Below, piece by piece: positions 40,541 through 50,433 of a stretch of DNA of 64,000 nt. Where the stretch lies: positions 62,001 through 126,000 of the forward strand of contig JAUIFJ010000009.1 in assembly GCA_030429345.1 (NCBI GenBank). Direction: 5' to 3'. Within the stretch, counting starts at the first letter, position 1, and every line of letters starts with the position of its first letter. Made by a program: the position numbers and the translations under genes. The DNA comes from a bacterium (GTDB taxonomy: Bacteria; CAIWAD01). The notes below the pieces were generated by a model. That model was not told where the DNA came from. It ran no database searches and worked only from the letters and a program-made list of their open reading frames with translations.

Positions 40541-43195
40541 CTAGCCCGCCGTGAACCAGTAGCTCAGCTTGAGCGCCACCAGGTTGTCGCCGGCAATCGA
40601 GAGGGCGTCGAAGGGGTCCGGCACGCGGTCGGGGGATTCCGTCGCGCGGAACTTGCCGCGGTCCTGCTGCCAGATGAAGTAGAAGGAGCTGCCCAGCCGC
40701 CAGTCCCAGCGGACGACGACGTTCGAGCGCCAGCTCCCGAACTCGAAGTCGTCACGACGAACCTGCAGGGGGTCTCCGGAAGGCGTCGTCTCGGGCAGGG
40801 TCCAGGTTCCCTCTTCCCGTGTGACAACTCCCATATCGGCGTAGCGCCGCACGATGTCGCTGCGCGCCCCGAGTGCCCGCCCCGGGTCCGAATAGCGGAT
40901 GCTCGCCTGGAAGGGCTCCACGTAGAGTTCGAAGCGCAGGCGGGGATTCACCGTGTAGCGGACACGCGTGTTGAGCTTGATCTCGCGATAGTCCAGGCGG
41001 GCGAAGAGCACGCGCTCGCCGCCTTGTGTGTCATAGCGTCCCAGGTACTGCAGGGGCTGCACGTCCCGGGTCCAGCCCGGATTGATGCGGAACTCCCAGT
41101 GGGGATTCGGGCGCAGGCGGGTGAAGAACCAGTGGTCCATGGACAGGCGTCCGTCCGTTCCCCAGTTCATGCTGCCGCCCCAGGAAACGGAATTGGGATC
41201 CTGCAGCTGCGCGCTTTCCACCGAGTACCAGGCGCTGTTGCCGGCGCGCGTGGCCAATGTAATTCCTCCCCTGCTCAAATGGTCGCTGTAGGCGCCGAAG
41301 GCGTGATGCACTCCGCCCTCCAGGGTCCAGAAGTTCCGGAACTGCCCCCAGCCTTCCAGCTCCGTGCCGCGGCTGGTGGGCAGCCCGCCGAAGTTCCAGG
41401 CCGCGTAGGCGTCCCACTCCACGTTCCAGCGGCGGAAAAAGCCCTGTCCGCGATTCTCTTCCCAGGAGATCTCGGCCCAGGCATCCACGTCGTCCGCGCT
41501 GCTCAGGCTGCCAAGGTCGTTCAGTTCGAAGCCCGGGGATTCGGCCTGGGTGCCCAGCCACCAGTTGAGGTGCTCGCCGCCCGGCTTCCCCAGTTCCAGG
41601 TTGGCCGCCCACCCGGACAGGGTCGTCCGGCCCGGATCATAGTGCACGTGATCCACGTCAGGACGCTGGTAGTAGCGCGCGCTCGATCGCTGCAGGCGGG
41701 CAATCACCGTGCTGTCCCCCTCGACGCGGCTGCCGCCCCACCAGCCGGCGAGCTGGTAGTCGCCGTCCTTGAATCGCCAGAGTCCGTCAACGCCGCCGGA
41801 AAAGGCGTTCTCCGTATACTCCTCGCGCAGGGGGACGGAATCGTCCAGGTCCCGGGCAAGCCCCGTGAGCGACACGCCGAAGAGCGAACCGCTCTTGCCG
41901 AGTTCCTGCTGCAGGCGCAGGACCGCGGATCCGGCGCGCGGTTCGACGAGGGTTTCCCCGTATTGCCTGCCTGCGCCGTCGGCGTTGTAGGTCTCCGCGC
42001 TCTCCTCGTCGGTCAGCGCGGCGAGCACGCCGATGGAGGTGCCGCCCGGCAGGCGGCCGGTGACCTTGGCCGCGCCCAGGATCGTCGTGTTCCGCGGCAC
42101 GTCGGCGTGTGTCACGGAGTCCGGCAGGTTGACCCGCGGCTGAGAGCCGATGCGCCGCGAATAATAGTAGCGCGGTCCGCGCCCCCGCAGCAGGGCGTCT
42201 CCCTCCAGGAAGAAGGGGCGCCGTTCGCTGAAGAAGGTCTCGAAGGCGCTCAGGTTGACTTCGGCGGGATCCGCCTCCACCTGGCCGAAGTCGGGATTGA
42301 TTGTCGCGTCGAGGGTCAGGTTCGGCCCCAGCCCCATCTTCAGGTCGCCGCCGATTCGCTGTTCGCCGTTGATCCTGTCTACAAAAGGATCGGCGTCGTC
42401 CGGATGCGCCGGCATGAAGGCCTCGCCGGCCATATAGGGCAGGAACTCGAAGCGCTTCGAGGGGCGGATGCCGCGTATACCGCGCAGCTCGCCGAAGTGG
42501 GAGGACCAGCCGGTCATCGATCGCGGGATCATCACCCAGTAGTCCTCCGCGTCGCGCTCGGGAGTCCAGCGGTCGATCTGCAGGCCCCAGACCTGCTCGT
42601 CTACATCATTGAAGCGCAGCTGGCTGAAGGGAATCCGCGCCTCCACCACCCAGTGGTCCTCGTGGATGCGCGTGCGTGTCTCCCAGTTCGGATTCCAGCT
42701 CATCACCTGGTTGTACTCCTCGTCCTCCGGTGTATACCAGTCCACCTGCACGCCGGAGGTCATGGTGCCGAAGGTGTAGCCCGTGCGACGATCGTGGAAG
42801 CTGTCGAAAGTGATGAAGAGCCCCTGGTTCTGGCCCATATCGTCCCGCGGACTCAGGCGGGCGTCGATCCGCCCGGTCAGCGGCGTCCAGAGGCGGGCGC
42901 CGATATACAGCGCATTCTCGTCGAAAAAGAAGGCGACTTCAGTCGCTTCGGCACCGTCCACCCCCTCCTCGGGATCCTTCTGCGTCATTTCGCGGATCCA
43001 GGCCGCTCGCCGCCAGGCCCCCTCGTCGAGTCGGGCGTCCACCTGCATGCGCTCGCCCTCCTCCAGCTGGATCGCCTGTGCCACCGGGCGCTCGGTACCG
43101 GCAACATGGGCCTGGGCAAGCGCAGTAAAACATAGATTTAGACCAGTCAACCACAAGAAAAAGCCGGGAGTCGTGTGCAGGCGGGGATCAATCAT
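40541..43195 (-). CDS. DUF5916 outer-membrane protein with CBM9-like N-terminal domain
   Basis: 884 residues with a signal-like N-terminus. The first ~220 residues form a CBM9-like (carbohydrate-binding family 9) domain (DARLDEGAWRRAAWI ... ALYIGARLWTP). The rest is DUF5916, whose signature LTLDATINPDFGQVEADPAEVNLSAFETFFSERRPFFLEG is plain, followed by many amphipathic strands and a barrel-like aromatic end (LSYWFTAG). These proteins are common in Bacteroidota, Gemmatimonadota and related FCB phyla and are thought to be outer-membrane barrels of unknown cargo. The start is the ATG at 43195. Confidence 0.92.
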   Translation of the reverse strand: MIDPRLHTTPGFFLWLTGLNLCFTALAQAHVAGTERPVAQAIQLEEGERMQVDARLDEGAWRRAAWIREMTQKDPEEGVDGAEATEVAFFFDENALYIGARLWTPLTGRIDARLSPRDDMGQNQGLFITFDSFHDRRTGYTFGTMTSGVQVDWYTPEDEEYNQVMSWNPNWETRTRIHEDHWVVEARIPFSQLRFNDVDEQVWGLQIDRWTPERDAEDYWVMIPRSMTGWSSHFGELRGIRGIRPSKRFEFLPYMAGEAFMPAHPDDADPFVDRINGEQRIGGDLKMGLGPNLTLDATINPDFGQVEADPAEVNLSAFETFFSERRPFFLEGDALLRGRGPRYYYSRRIGSQPRVNLPDSVTHADVPRNTTILGAAKVTGRLPGGTSIGVLAALTDEESAETYNADGAGRQYGETLVEPRAGSAVLRLQQELGKSGSLFGVSLTGLARDLDDSVPLREEYTENAFSGGVDGLWRFKDGDYQLAGWWGGSRVEGDSTVIARLQRSSARYYQRPDVDHVHYDPGRTTLSGWAANLELGKPGGEHLNWWLGTQAESPGFELNDLGSLSSADDVDAWAEISWEENRGQGFFRRWNVEWDAYAAWNFGGLPTSRGTELEGWGQFRNFWTLEGGVHHAFGAYSDHLSRGGITLATRAGNSAWYSVESAQLQDPNSVSWGGSMNWGTDGRLSMDHWFFTRLRPNPHWEFRINPGWTRDVQPLQYLGRYDTQGGERVLFARLDYREIKLNTRVRYTVNPRLRFELYVEPFQASIRYSDPGRALGARSDIVRRYADMGVVTREEGTWTLPETTPSGDPLQVRRDDFEFGSWRSNVVVRWDWRLGSSFYFIWQQDRGKFRATESPDRVPDPFDALSIAGDNLVALKLSYWFTAG

Positions 43196-43482
43196 GAGGG
43201 ATTCCTGTCTGGGGGCATGGACGCGAATCTGGTTGTGGATCTGATGTGTGAAGGGGATTGGACAGGGAGAAAGCGGATTGGTTACAAGCGAAGGCCTGGG
43301 CGACCGGCGACAGAAACCCCTTGCCTGCAGCAGCGACCCTTACATCGATGTCCCGTCCGGCGACGCGCTCGATAGGAATCGCCTCGAGTTCGGCGTGCCT
43401 CTGCCGGGAAACTCAGGCCCGATGCGCTCTCCCGGGTTCCTGCGCCGTATACGCCGCATGGTTCCAATGCCTCGAAGGCCGG

Positions 43483-44700
43483 CTAGTATTCGACAACGGC
43501 TTCGAGCTGGTACCAGGCGCTGCCGAGGATCAGGGGGAAGCGGGCGCTTGTCTGCGCGGTTTCCGAGACCAGCTCGAATGCTCCACCGGGCATGGGCGAA
43601 CCATAGACACGGTAGCCCGTGGCATGGGGAACCGGGTTCCACGAAAGCTCGACCGCGGAACCGTGATACTCGATGTCGAGGTGCGGAAACTCCATCGACC
43701 CCATGTCGGGAGCCGGCCCGCCGTAGCCGCGGGGATCCAGGTCGAGCAGCGTGTCGCCCTCCAGGGCAAGGAAGGCGGTCCCCGCATCGATGCAGCGCGA
43801 GGTGGATCGAAGTGTATACAAATCGTCACCGGGATCGCTGAAGGCCGGAGGATAGCTGATGTTCCCTTCGCCCCAGAAGATCTCGCCGTTCCCGTTGGTC
43901 ACGATCCCGTTGTGGATGTTGCTGTAGTACACGGATACCGAGCAGGAATCCTGCTGCGCGCTGAACTCGATGGCCGGGTTCGATACGCGCTCGTCGAAGA
44001 TGCAGTTGACCAGGACGGGATGGCAGTCGTTGTCAAGGTACATGCCGACTTCGTCCAGGCCGTTGTCCACGTTCGTCACGTTGATCAGCAGCGGGCTGGA
44101 ACCATCCTCGCAGTAGATCCCGCCCCCGTTGCCGGTGAGCCAGTTGCCGTAGATCGTGACCTGCCGCAGGATCGGGCTGGAACCGCCCCCGCAGTAGATG
44201 CCCGAGCCGCGTCCGGTCGTGTGGTTGTTGCGGACGATCACGTTCTCGATGACGGGCGCGGCTCCCAGGTGGCAACAGATGCCGCTGCCCTGGCCGGTGG
44301 CCTGGTTCTCCTGCACGATCAGGTTCTGCAGTCGCGGGCTGGCGTTGTATACGGCGATTCCTCCCGCCAGGTTCGTATGCTGGCCGTTCTGCAGGGTGAA
44401 GTTCTTCACGAGAGTCGAGGTGTCGATCAGGCTTTCCTCATGATAGCCGAACTGGATCACCGACCACCACTCGTAGCCGTCGATGATGCAGGTGCGCATG
44501 TCCTCCCCGATGAGCCGGATGCCGTTGACCTCCGGCCAGACCAGGATCTCGTAATACATCCCGGCCGCGACAAGGACCGTATCGCCGGGTTCGGACTGGT
44601 TGAGCGCTGCCTGTATCGTGCTCACATCCTCGGGCACGCGCCGCGTGGTGGCTGGCAGCGTCTGGCAGGTCAGCAGCAGGAGAAAAAGATAGACATGCAT
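43483..44700 (-). CDS. Secreted right-handed beta-helix protein
   Basis: 405 residues with a signal peptide (MHVYLFLLLLTCQTLPA). The DUF1565-like start (TIQAALNQSEPGDTVLVAAGMYYE) leads into ~8 pectin-lyase-type helical turns with repeating 'N..I..N...GxGsGIyc' units (GSGICCHLG, GSGIYCGGG, GGGIYCEDG). The C-terminal ~80 residues form a fibronectin III-like domain (VELSWNPVPHATGYRVYGS). It is probably an exported surface protein. The ATG at 44700 begins the signal peptide. Confidence 0.85.
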   Translation of the reverse strand: MHVYLFLLLLTCQTLPATTRRVPEDVSTIQAALNQSEPGDTVLVAAGMYYEILVWPEVNGIRLIGEDMRTCIIDGYEWWSVIQFGYHEESLIDTSTLVKNFTLQNGQHTNLAGGIAVYNASPRLQNLIVQENQATGQGSGICCHLGAAPVIENVIVRNNHTTGRGSGIYCGGGSSPILRQVTIYGNWLTGNGGGIYCEDGSSPLLINVTNVDNGLDEVGMYLDNDCHPVLVNCIFDERVSNPAIEFSAQQDSCSVSVYYSNIHNGIVTNGNGEIFWGEGNISYPPAFSDPGDDLYTLRSTSRCIDAGTAFLALEGDTLLDLDPRGYGGPAPDMGSMEFPHLDIEYHGSAVELSWNPVPHATGYRVYGSPMPGGAFELVSETAQTSARFPLILGSAWYQLEAVVEY

Positions 44701-44915
44701 GTGCCCACCCCGGGTAGAACAAAGGAACAACGGCATACGGGCAGCACTCGCTGCCCGATGGCGACAGCCTGAGGATAGGGAACCAGGGTGGCGAAGGGTT
44801 GATGCAGGTCAACCCCTGGAGGAACCGGAGCCGGCGTGATGCAGGATGCCCTGAAGACTTCGCGGGCACGCGCGGAATGGAAGAATGGCAGGACATTGGA
44901 AGGAGAGCTCCTCCC

Positions 44916-45761
44916 CTACCTTGCCGCCCGCCTCAGCTCCACAGCCCGCGGGACCCCCTTCTTGTCCGGATGCCGAAGGGCATGGCGGATCAGCGCCTTG
45001 CGCTCTGTAGTCGCGCCTTCCAGCCACTCCTCGCAGGTATCCAGCAGCAGTTCAGGATTGTCCTTGCCGATGTCGCCCAGGTGGTTGGCGACGCTGCGTC
45101 TCACATAGGGCGAGGGGTCGTCGCGCAGCTGTTCCAGAATCGGCAGGCAGGGACGGGGATCGGCGATGAAGACGCGCAGGCGCTTCCCCCAGGGCAGCCG
45201 GGGGCGCGGTCCTTCCGTACACAGGCGTCTCACATGGGGATCCGGATCCTTCGTCCAGTCTTTGAGCACGGCCAGGGTGCGCTCCGTCTGCTCCTCGAGA
45301 AAGGGGCGGATCGAGAACTCGGAGGTGAAACGACGGGTCAGTTCGTAGAGTGCCCGCATGGCCGGGTCGAAGGGGTCCCGTCCGGCATTGTCCTTCGCCT
45401 GTCGTCCGTGTGACGCCACCAGTGCGCCGTGCGGCAGGTAGAAGAAACCGGCCAGGCCATTGTCCTCCGTCTGCTCCAGGGGCGGAGTAAGGGATGCCAG
45501 CAGCAGCTCGGCGGCTTCCTCGAAGGGACGGTCCAGCACCTGCCAGAGCGCCTCGCCGATGTGCTCGCCGCGAGCCATGATCCCCAGGGGCTCCAGGCCG
45601 TCCTGTGCCACGCGGGAAAAGCGGTCGACGGGAAAAGAGGGGTCGGCCAACCTCAGGTTCGCGGCCATGGCATCGATGGCGGCCTGGCCCAGCAGGGTGT
45701 ACAGCGGCACGCCCTTCTCGATGGCTCTCGGCGCGGGGGGCAGCTCGGGTTTCGGGGACAA
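44916..45761 (-). CDS. HEAT-repeat DNA alkylation repair-like protein
   Basis: 281 residues. The helical C-terminal half (FTSEFSIRPFLEEQTERTLAVLKDWTKDPDPHVRRLCTEGPRPRLPWGKRL ... DDPSPYVRRSVANHLGDI) matches the AlkC/AlkD-like HEAT-repeat family; the RLCTEGPRPRLPW stretch is its clearest mark. AlkD excises alkylated bases, but many relatives have no proven activity. The start is a TTG at 45761 behind GGAG at five bases; no in-frame ATG lies nearby. Confidence 0.82.
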   Translation of the reverse strand: MSPKPELPPAPRAIEKGVPLYTLLGQAAIDAMAANLRLADPSFPVDRFSRVAQDGLEPLGIMARGEHIGEALWQVLDRPFEEAAELLLASLTPPLEQTEDNGLAGFFYLPHGALVASHGRQAKDNAGRDPFDPAMRALYELTRRFTSEFSIRPFLEEQTERTLAVLKDWTKDPDPHVRRLCTEGPRPRLPWGKRLRVFIADPRPCLPILEQLRDDPSPYVRRSVANHLGDIGKDNPELLLDTCEEWLEGATTERKALIRHALRHPDKKGVPRAVELRRAAR

Positions 45762-45794
45762 GGGGACTCCGGATCTCTGGTGAAGAACCGGAAG

Positions 45795-46916
45795 CTACGG
45801 CCGGGGCGGGACATTCGCCGGATCTTCCGGAGTCCCGGAAGTGCGCGATGGTTCCGCGATCCGCATGCCCTTTGCCCTCTTGCGCCACTTCCGGCGGGCC
45901 AGGGCGCGCATGTCCTGGACGTTGTCGGTCTCGTCTACAATCTCCAGGCCCATCAGGGTCTCGATGATGTCCTCCAGCGTCACCAGGCCGTCCGTGCCGC
46001 CATGCTCGCTGACGACCAGGGCCAGGTGCTGCCGCTCTTCCAGGAAGCGCTCGAGCAGCGCCATCAGGGACAGGCTCTGCGGCACGACAAGGATCTCCCT
46101 GCGCAGGGCGGACAGGGGCCTGGCGCCGTCTCCCCCGGCAGATTGGGCCAGCACCTCGTGCTTGAGCACGACGCCGGTGATCTGGTCCACGTTCTCCCGG
46201 TAGATCGGCAGGCGGGAGAAGGGTGTTTGTGTTACGGTAGGCAAGGCGTCGTCGACGGACTCGTCCTCCGGGAGGGCCGTCATCACCGTGCGGGGAGTCA
46301 TGATATCTGTCACACGCAGGGAGCCGAAGCGGAAGAGATTGTGGACGATCCGGTACTCGCGCAGGTCGACCGTGCCGGATTGCAGGCCGGCGGAGGCCAT
46401 CGCCACAAGCTCCTCCCGGGAGAAGACATGGCTCGCCTTCCCCCTGGACAGCAGGCGTGTGACACGCTCCGACAGCCAGACCACGGGGTAGAGCACGATG
46501 ACCAGCAGATTGACGAAATGCGCTGTCGGTCCGGCCAGCCGGGCCCAGTAGACGGCGCCGATGGTCTTGGGCACGATCTCGGAGAGGAAGAGGATCAAAA
46601 GGGTCATCACGGCCGAGAAGAGACCGAACCAGGCGCTGCCGAAGACGACCATTGCCTGTGCGCCGGCACCGATGGCGCCGACCGTGTGCGCGATCGTGTT
46701 CAGCGTCAGGATCGCCGCCAGTGAACGGTCGATGTTGTCCTGCTTGAGCCGCTTCAGCAGGGCGGCCCGTTTCGGCCGATGCTCCTTCTGGCTTTCGATC
46801 CAGGAGGGCGTCAGGCTGAGCAGAACCGCTTCCGCGATCGAGCAGAGAAAGGAGAAGCCGAGCGCCAGAAGGATGTACGCCAGCAGGAGCAGGAACTCCG
46901 GGCCGGATGGGTTCAC
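45795..46916 (-). CDS. CNNM/HlyC-CorC family transporter
   Basis: 373 residues. The N-terminal DUF21/CNNM domain has four hydrophobic segments and SEIVPKTIGAVY. A CBS pair follows (LRVTDIMTPRTVMTALPEDESVDDALPTVTQTPFSRLPIY, ... VVSEHGGTDGLVTLEDIIETLMG). The C-terminal CorC_HlyC cap is absent or very short. The family moves or regulates Mg2+/Co2+. The GTG start has AAGGAG eight bases upstream. Confidence 0.93.
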   Translation of the reverse strand: MNPSGPEFLLLLAYILLALGFSFLCSIAEAVLLSLTPSWIESQKEHRPKRAALLKRLKQDNIDRSLAAILTLNTIAHTVGAIGAGAQAMVVFGSAWFGLFSAVMTLLILFLSEIVPKTIGAVYWARLAGPTAHFVNLLVIVLYPVVWLSERVTRLLSRGKASHVFSREELVAMASAGLQSGTVDLREYRIVHNLFRFGSLRVTDIMTPRTVMTALPEDESVDDALPTVTQTPFSRLPIYRENVDQITGVVLKHEVLAQSAGGDGARPLSALRREILVVPQSLSLMALLERFLEERQHLALVVSEHGGTDGLVTLEDIIETLMGLEIVDETDNVQDMRALARRKWRKRAKGMRIAEPSRTSGTPEDPANVPPRP

Positions 46917-47068
46917 GATTGGAACTCCTTGTTCTGAAGTTGCTTGCCTCCGGAAGATCCCTGCAGGAAGGGATGCGGCTTCCTTCGATCCCCACGACCG
47001 GAAGCGAGGAAAGACAGGATACCCGCCAGAGCTGCAGGAGGTTTCCCCCCTATGTAGTTATGGCAGGA

Positions 47069-47434
47069 TCATTCCGCCAGCAGGGCCAGCATGACCAGAC
47101 GTCCATCCGGATCCCGGAAGGTCACGCAGTGTGTGGGATTGCCCTCCGCATCCGTCGGGCCGCTGTTCCGGATGTCGCTGGCGCCGGATTTCCGGATGTG
47201 CTCCAGCGCGGCGGGGAAATCGTCCGTGGCCAGGGTCAGCCAGGGCTTGTCCCACATCTCGTCCCCGTTGTGCGGCACGACGGCGATCGTCGCCCCCTCG
47301 CTCTTGTCCTGGAAGGTGCAGTAGAAGTCGTGATCCTCGAGAGTCGCGCTATCTCCCAAAACCGTGCTGAAGAAGTCCTTCAACCGGGCCGTCTCGGGAG
47401 TCGCAAAAGTGAACTGGGCAATGACGATTCTCAT
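47069..47434 (-). CDS. VOC (glyoxalase-like) protein
   Basis: 121 residues of the vicinal oxygen chelate fold: ARLKDFFSTVLGDSATL, WLTLATDDFPAALEHIRKSGA and FRDPDGRLVMLA. The ligand pattern is not complete enough to assign a reaction. The start is the ATG at 47434. It lies alone between the CNNM gene and a small membrane protein. Confidence 0.85.
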   Translation of the reverse strand: MRIVIAQFTFATPETARLKDFFSTVLGDSATLEDHDFYCTFQDKSEGATIAVVPHNGDEMWDKPWLTLATDDFPAALEHIRKSGASDIRNSGPTDAEGNPTHCVTFRDPDGRLVMLALLAE

Positions 47435-47491
47435 GGTGTGACTCCCTGGTTGGTGAATGGACATTCGGTCTTTCGGTCGTGCCCTGGCGAA

Positions 47492-48121
47492 TCACTCGGA
47501 TGAAGGAAGCAACTCCAGTGCTCTCTTGTAGTCTTCAAGCAGGTTCGCCTCGCGCCACCAGAGGGAGTTCACTCCTTCGTAGAAGCCCTTCACATAGGTC
47601 AGCGGATTCGGCTCGGAAAAGTCGACCAATGACAGGGTCCCGGAAAAGTGGCTCACAACTTCCCGGTAGTCCTCCTGCTGGGAGTAGCATTGGCCCAGGG
47701 AAAGGACCAGGCTGTAGTCCATGTCCCGCAGTATGCCTGTGCTTTCGGCGGTTTTCCAGGCCGCCCCCTGCAGGCGGGCAGGCTGCCACATGCCACCCTC
47801 CCGTGTGTACAATTGCTGCAACAGCGATTCCAGGCTGTCGACGTCGGTTTGCGGTCCGCCGGGAAGCAGTGCCTTGCGCATGATGTCCAGGGTCTTGCCC
47901 TGGTAGGCGTGTGACTCCTGCAGGACCGCCCGGTTGGCATCGATCTCGTGGCGGATGCCCTGCAGAGAGCGCGCGACAAGGTCCGCCGTGCGTCGCGCCT
48001 CGCGCCATTCGTTGACCAGCAGAGCCAGCAGCACGGCCAGCACGATCGAGAAGATCTCCAGCGCCACGGCGGTTGCCGGAAAGGACTCGCGGAAACGGCG
48101 GAAGCGGCTGGTTCTCGACAT
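47492..48121 (-). CDS. Single-span membrane protein of unknown function
   Basis: 209 residues. A basic N-terminus, one transmembrane helix (VALEIFSIVLAVLLALLVNEW, ~18-38), then a soluble helical region (ARSLQGIRHEIDANRAVLQES). It resembles the DUF6090-like proteins common in marine genomes but no function is known. The ATG at 48121 has a GGAGGAG site; upstream ORF residues are spurious. Confidence 0.75.
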   Translation of the reverse strand: MSRTSRFRRFRESFPATAVALEIFSIVLAVLLALLVNEWREARRTADLVARSLQGIRHEIDANRAVLQESHAYQGKTLDIMRKALLPGGPQTDVDSLESLLQQLYTREGGMWQPARLQGAAWKTAESTGILRDMDYSLVLSLGQCYSQQEDYREVVSHFSGTLSLVDFSEPNPLTYVKGFYEGVNSLWWREANLLEDYKRALELLPSSE

Positions 48122-48212
48122 GGCTCCTCCGGCCTTCGCTAGTGTCGTGATCCCGGGAGGACCGGATAATGCAGCTGGCTGCCCACTCCCGGGCCTGTGG
48201 CCCTTTGTCGCT

Positions 48213-48740
48213 TCAGCAATCGTGACTCCAATCGCTACGCTCGGCCAGCCCCAGCGCCAGCGCTCCGACCCAGGGCTGAAGGTCGGGGGCTTCGCCCAGG
48301 AGCTCCTGGAGCGCACCGCGCACCTGCTCGCGGTGCGCCGTTCCGTGATGCAAAGCCTGAAGCAGGACCACGCTGGCCCGGCACCGATAGGCGCCCTGGT
48401 CGAGTTGCAGGCCGGACTCGAGATCGATGCCGAGCGCCAGTCGTTCTTCCCAGCGACTCAAAGTCCGAACAACCCGCTCATCCAGTTCGCTCAGGGAGGG
48501 GAGCGGGTCGGGGTCTGCATCCGGATCCGCCCACTCGGGGCGCTCTCCCCCAAGCAGGGCCAGGTAGTGTGCATCACAGGCAATCGTGTGGGCCAGGGTG
48601 GCATGAAGGCTCCCGTATCCGCGAACCGGATGCTGGAGCCGCTCTCCCGGAAGATCCTGGCAGGCCCGGATCAGTTCTCGGGTCGCCCAGGCCTGGTGCC
48701 GGAAGGCTTGCAACAGGAACTTGTCAAGTGGAAGGGGCAC
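48213..48740 (-). CDS. DinB-family protein
   Basis: 175 residues of a four-helix DinB bundle: FRHQAWATRELIRACQDLPGERL, GSLHATLAHTIACDAHYLALL and LQALHHGTAHREQVRGAL. The three His of the usual metal site are visible (AHTIACDAH, HGTAHREQ). Members act as thiol transferases or are of unknown role. I chose a GTG at 48740 with a GAGGAAG site, two bases after the stop of the GyrI-like gene, over the long 5' extension in the ORF track. Confidence 0.85.
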   Translation of the reverse strand: MPLPLDKFLLQAFRHQAWATRELIRACQDLPGERLQHPVRGYGSLHATLAHTIACDAHYLALLGGERPEWADPDADPDPLPSLSELDERVVRTLSRWEERLALGIDLESGLQLDQGAYRCRASVVLLQALHHGTAHREQVRGALQELLGEAPDLQPWVGALALGLAERSDWSHDC

Positions 48741-48742
48741 AG

Positions 48743-49219
48743 CTACTTCCTCACTGGTACATAGATGTCCAGCTCCGCCTCGTCCCCCTTGTGAAATCGC
48801 TCGTCGTACCACTCGATGACGGGGCCATCCGCCTGCCGGTAGCCGGACTTCGGCAACCATTCCTGGTGAATGCGGCGGAAGGCTTCCGGAATGCTCTGCG
48901 GCATGGGGCCGCGCGCCGTGAAGACCGCGAAGGTGGCCGCCGGAACCGTGCGACACACCATGTCCGCAGGCAGCGCTGTCGGCGGATCCGCCTCGGCGGC
49001 GATCAAGTAGCTGAAAGCGCCGCTCGCGTCCCCATCCAGGCAGATCCCCAGTAGCACATCTTGTCTCGTGCGCCCGGGAATGCGATCAATCCCGCCATCC
49101 TGGATCACACGATCCCAGAAAGCGGGTATCTCGCTCTGGCTGCGGTTCTTCTCTGTTGTCGTACGAAGTTCGAATCCTATGACCTGGAAAGAGTCCAGGT
49201 CGACCAGACGGGGTTCCAT
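48743..49219 (-). CDS. GyrI-like effector-binding domain protein
   Basis: 158 residues of the AraC effector-binding/GyrI-like fold: LDSFQVIGFELRTT, PAFWDRV, TVPAATFAVFTARGPMPQSIPEAFRRIHQEWLPKSGYRQADGPVIEWYDERF and the terminal ELDIYVPV. No DNA-binding domain is attached. Such stand-alone domains bind amphipathic small molecules. It is co-transcribed with the DinB gene. Confidence 0.9.
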   Translation of the reverse strand: MEPRLVDLDSFQVIGFELRTTTEKNRSQSEIPAFWDRVIQDGGIDRIPGRTRQDVLLGICLDGDASGAFSYLIAAEADPPTALPADMVCRTVPAATFAVFTARGPMPQSIPEAFRRIHQEWLPKSGYRQADGPVIEWYDERFHKGDEAELDIYVPVRK

Positions 49220-49389
49220 GTTTCTCAGTCCTGAAATTCACTGTGGGTGGCTGGGAACACGATCGCTGCCATGGCTTCCTGGCACTTGATCCAGGAAACA
49301 GGCGACAACTTGTGAATCCTGCAGTTCCGGCACAAGGCGAATCGGAATCCTGCTCGACTCGTAGTTCATGACGATCTTCTTGGCTCACA

Positions 49390-50433
49390 TCACCAGGGTC
49401 CTTCCCTGGTCACATTGACGAAGTCCTGTCCGTCGTAGCGGTAGACGCCCATCCAGCCGTGGAACCAGTGCCGGCCGCGATCGTCCTGGAAGACCCCGTG
49501 TACGGCGCTGCTTCGCAGGCCCTGCTCCTTGCCGAAGAGCGTAAAGGAGTTCCCGTCATAGCGGTAGACGCCGGCATTCTCGACGGGAAACCACAGGGCG
49601 CCGTCCCGGTCGGCGGTGATCCCGTAGATCTCGCTTCCTTCCAGGTCGTATCGCTGGCTGAGGTTGACATAGGTCTCGCCGTCGAAGTGGTACAGTCCTT
49701 CGTAGCGGGTCGAGATCCACAGCTCGTCGTTCTCGCCCAGGTGGATGCCGTTGACATACATCGTCGTGTCACGATCCAGGACCCGAAAGGGCCTGCGCTC
49801 CTCGCCATCGACCACGGTGACCACACCTTCGCCGATGAACCACAAACGGCCCTGGCGGTCTTCCAGGATGCCGTTGACCATGGCCGGGCCGGAGACGCCG
49901 CGCCCGCGATCCCGCTTCCCCGGCGGCAGGGCGAAGGCGTGGAAGCGGTTCCCGTCGAACCGGAAAGCGCCATCGTAGGTGCCGGCCCAGAGCCGGCCGC
50001 GACTGTCGCGGAAGAGGTTCCAGACGTCCGTGCCGGTCAAACCGTCTTTCCTCGAATAGGATCGAAAAGTCTCACCGACGTGGCGTGTGATTCCCAGGTC
50101 GTGGGCAAACCACAGGGTGCCGTCCGGGTCCTCGTGGATCGCGCGGACGGTGACCGCTTGTGTTTCATGTATTTCCAGGTAGACCAGCGAGTCCCCGTCG
50201 TAGCGGGCCACGCCTCCTTCGCCGGCGAACCAGAAATACCCCTGCCGGTCCTGGTGCACGCTGCGTACGACTCCGCTGATCTGCTTGTCCCACAAATCCG
50301 TGAAATACTCGTCCAGTTCGGATTCGGCCTTCGCGGCTTGTGCTCCATCCATGATAGGCGCGGGACTCTCTGTGCTGCAGCCGGCCAGCAGGGTCAGCAG
50401 GAGCAGGATGCCCAGGGGTCGGCTAGCGTTCAT
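49390..50433 (-). CDS. Lipoprotein beta-propeller (Reg_prop-like)
   Basis: 347 residues. A lipoprotein signal (MNASRPLGILLLLTLLAGCS) precedes a propeller of two-component-regulator type repeats: 'DxxGxxWfaxxxGvxRyDGxxf' recurs about seven times (QGYFWFAGEGGVARYDGDS, DGTLWFAHDLGITRH, RGRLWAGTYDGAFRFDGNR, ...). There is no kinase or other output domain, so it is probably a periplasmic binding or scaffold protein. Its ATG overlaps the end of the DUF1801 gene. Confidence 0.85.
   Translation of the reverse strand: MNASRPLGILLLLTLLAGCSTESPAPIMDGAQAAKAESELDEYFTDLWDKQISGVVRSVHQDRQGYFWFAGEGGVARYDGDSLVYLEIHETQAVTVRAIHEDPDGTLWFAHDLGITRHVGETFRSYSRKDGLTGTDVWNLFRDSRGRLWAGTYDGAFRFDGNRFHAFALPPGKRDRGRGVSGPAMVNGILEDRQGRLWFIGEGVVTVVDGEERRPFRVLDRDTTMYVNGIHLGENDELWISTRYEGLYHFDGETYVNLSQRYDLEGSEIYGITADRDGALWFPVENAGVYRYDGNSFTLFGKEQGLRSSAVHGVFQDDRGRHWFHGWMGVYRYDGQDFVNVTREGPW

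Noticed and set aside
38381-43135. 1584-codon plus-strand ORF
   Set aside because: Spans four real minus-strand genes (cupin, nat, M42-like, DUF5916); long open shadow frames are common in high-GC DNA.
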